A program made the position numbers and the translations under genes. From NCBI RefSeq assembly GCF_030812995.1, contig NZ_JAUSTT010000004.1, forward strand, positions 124,001 to 188,000: a stretch of DNA of 64,000 bases, written 5' to 3'. Below are positions 62,736-64,000 of the stretch, in pieces (position 1 is the first letter of the stretch; every line of letters begins with the position of its first letter). The stretch comes from Bacillus chungangensis. GTDB taxonomy: Bacteria; Bacillota; Bacilli; Bacillales; Bacillaceae_C. The notes below the pieces were generated by a model. That model did no database searches. It was not told where the DNA came from and was given only the letters and a program-made list of their open reading frames with translations.

Positions 62736-62958
62736 GATAAAGTGAAGCTTCCATCAGTGGGGGTTTTCTCTCATCCCCTACTGATAAGCAGTAGAACAAA
62801 GGCTAAGATCGCAACGTCCTGTTGCAACGCCTTTGTGACCGACATCCTGTCGGCCCGAACCAATCGGACATTTAACTTTCAGTTATCCCCCACCTAGACT
62901 TCTAGATTACTCTAACTCTTGAGGTGGGGGTCTTACTGCCAGTTAGATGTGGGATAAA
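62736..62958 (+). repeat. Dispersed two-hairpin repeat, long form, copy 7
   Basis: From GATAAAGTGAAGCTTCC to GATGTGGGATAAA. The left hairpin is CATCAGTGGGGG with CCCCTACTGATA and the right keeps CCCCCACCT/AGGTGGGGG. About 65 bases of extra sequence in between hold a clear RNA-like double hairpin (62796-62853). Compared with short copies, the sequence joins at GAACCAATCGGACAT, so the module is a clean insertion or the short form a clean loss. Confidence 0.9.
62796..62853 (+). ncRNA. Bacillaceae-1-like RNA module inside repeat copy 7
   Basis: ACAAAGGC pairs with GCCTTTGT (8 bp), enclosing TAAGATC and a hairpin GCAAC-GTCCT-GTTGC. A second hairpin CCGAC-ATCCT-GTCGG follows after GA. The published Bacillaceae-1 RNA motif is described by two terminal loops of consensus RUCCU; both loops fit (GUCCU and AUCCU). 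I could not run a covariance search. Confidence 0.65.
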
Positions 62959-62978
62959 AAAGTTCAATTAATGAAGAA

Positions 62979-63030
62979 GGGGCTGATCTCAAAAGTCATT
63001 TTTATGGCTTTTGGGATCAGCCCCTTTCGG
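62979..63030 (+). terminator. Strong hairpin terminator after yqgB
   Basis: GGGGCTGATCTCAAAAG and CTTTTGGGATCAGCCCC form a 17-position stem (one mismatch) followed by TTTCGGTTT. The T run is interrupted, so efficiency may be moderate. Confidence 0.75.
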
Positions 63031-63382
63031 TTTCATTGGCTTCAGCTAACTTGATCTATAAGCCGAACGAGCAAGTTATAAACCCATTGCGTCGGTTTAT
63101 TGACCGAATATCATTATCGCCTCCACCTGTTTTATTTTAGGAACTTATTAAACAGTCCCTTTTTGTCATATTCATAAATGGACAAGCATATGCATGTATA
63201 AATAGAAGAATCTCTAATCTAAAACATTCTCCATTAATTTAATCTCTTAAATACTCAGCTGTGGCGAGAAAAAGCCACTTCCATTCAACACTTCTATTTT
63301 AAAAGAAAAATCCTGACTTTACTAAATAAAGAACTCGTAAAAAAATACTGTGCCTTTTTTACAAAAAAAGTAAGGAGTGTCT
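63031..63382. other. Intergenic stretch before yqgA
   Basis: No gene and no repeat unit is recognisable. The yqgA promoter must lie here, but no clear -35/-10 pair was chosen. Confidence 0.35.
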
Positions 63383-63712
63383 ATGATGAAAAAAATCATT
63401 GCTTTTCTGCTAACAGCAACGATTGGCTATAGCATTTATCATGATATTACGAATGGAACGCTGGAAGTTCATTCAACAAATAAAACACTGCAGGATAATA
63501 CAGAAATAGAAACCTCTCCTTTCATTGCTATTGCTGTTCAACCTGGGGATACGGTGCTTTCAGTTGTAGAACAATTACAGCAAGCTCCGCTCTCTGCTTC
63601 GATTTCTCAAGTCACAAATGATTTTATGCAGTTAAATAAAGGGACGCGTCCAGAAGATATTCAAGTCGGAAAAACCTATAATTTTCCAGTTTATCTGAAT
63701 GAAGAAGATTGA
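63383..63712 (+). CDS. yqgA: LysM-like cell wall protein YqgA
   Basis: A 109-residue protein with an N-terminal hydrophobic segment (IIAFLLTATIGYSIYH) that may serve as a signal anchor, and a C-terminal LysM-like region (IAVQPGDTVLSVVEQLQQ, then LNKGTRPEDIQVGKTYNFPV). LysM binds peptidoglycan. YqgA of B. subtilis is a wall-associated protein at this same place before ispG. ATG 63383 or 63386 follows AAGGAG. Confidence 0.82.
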   Translation: MMKKIIAFLLTATIGYSIYHDITNGTLEVHSTNKTLQDNTEIETSPFIAIAVQPGDTVLSVVEQLQQAPLSASISQVTNDFMQLNKGTRPEDIQVGKTYNFPVYLNEED

Positions 63713-63991
63713 TGTTATTGTTTGTTTTTGCTCCTCTCTCTCTCCATCTTCCTTGTCAATTGAACCTTACTATTGATACAATACTCATGAAGGGTTGCCC
63801 AACAGCCTTAAATATCCAAGTACCACACAATCATTGCAGCTGAAAACAATTTTAAAAATTTGTATTAACAATGGCATTGCACCAAGTTTTTCAGCTGTCT
63901 ATTGGTTTTAGTCTATATAACGACTTTATTGGTGCATTTATTTTTTAAAAATAAGAACCATTACTTCACATGTAGAAGGAGAGAACTACCC

Positions 63992-64000
63992 GTGGGTGAA
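63992..64000 (+). CDS. ispG: First three codons of a gene at the right edge, probably ispG
   Basis: GTG GGT GAA stands eight bases after a good GGAGAG ribosome binding site at the window end. In B. subtilis the gene after yqgA is ispG, the 4Fe-4S enzyme of the non-mevalonate isoprenoid pathway. Position is the only argument; three codons cannot identify a product. Confidence 0.35.

Overview
The window is a 64 kb chromosomal segment of a low-GC, spore-forming member of the Bacillaceae. Three things support this. There is a complete eight-gene spoIIIA operon and a complete seven-gene comG competence operon. Long stretches keep the yqh/yqg gene order known from Bacillus subtilis. Ribosome binding sites are strong AGGAGG types, with frequent GTG and TTG starts. 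No rRNA, tRNA, CRISPR array or intact transposase gene was seen.

Layout, left to right. 1-11.3 kb (minus strand): xseA (cut by the window edge), folD, nusB, the Asp23-family gene yqhY, the acetyl-CoA carboxylase genes accC and accB, then spoIIIAH back to spoIIIAA. 11.7-25.6 kb: efp, yqhT, aroQ, the small yqhR-yqhO genes on both strands, a sodium:alanine symporter where B. subtilis has mntR, lipM, yqhL, and the glycine cleavage genes gcvT-gcvPA-gcvPB behind a tandem glycine riboswitch. 26-34 kb: the helicase gene yqhH with yqhG, a Nudix hydrolase, yqzE, aroK and comGG-comGA. 34.4-38.8 kb: a cysteine-rich HTH regulator, yqgY, a two-gene ABC exporter, yqgX and yqgW. 39.1-45.5 kb: a sugar PTS locus (membrane protein, EIIA, family 4 glycosidase, EIIBC, ChbG-type deacetylase, BglG/LicT antiterminator) that interrupts the conserved yqg order. 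It is controlled by three RAT/terminator modules, two of which are a tandem duplication. 45.8-64 kb: lipoprotein yqgU, a lipoteichoic acid synthase, glcK-yqgQ, rhomboid protease gluP, yqgO, yqgN, rpmG, yqzD, yqzC, pbpA, yqgE, sodA, a Na/Pi cotransporter, yqgB, yqgA, and the probable first codons of ispG at the right edge.

How the genes work together: most are housekeeping. Folate one-carbon metabolism (folD, gcv genes, yqgN) and lipoyl transfer (lipM, feeding the H protein and the 2-oxoacid dehydrogenases) recur along the window. So do envelope synthesis (accBC, ltaS, pbpA, yqgA), sporulation channel assembly (spoIIIA) and DNA uptake (comG).

The most unusual feature is a dispersed intergenic repeat with eight recognisable copies plus a possible fragment. 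Each copy is built from two long hairpins with a variable module between them. In the copy at 62.7-63.0 kb the module folds into two hairpins with GTCCT and ATCCT loops, which matches the RUCCU-loop description of the Bacillaceae-1 RNA motif. In the copy at 16.2 kb the outer stem is changed on both sides yet still pairs. Other points of interest are a probable ATT start codon for spoIIIAD, the duplicated RAT/terminator carrying a piece of the antiterminator gene's 3' end, and two eroded IS200/IS605-like ends.
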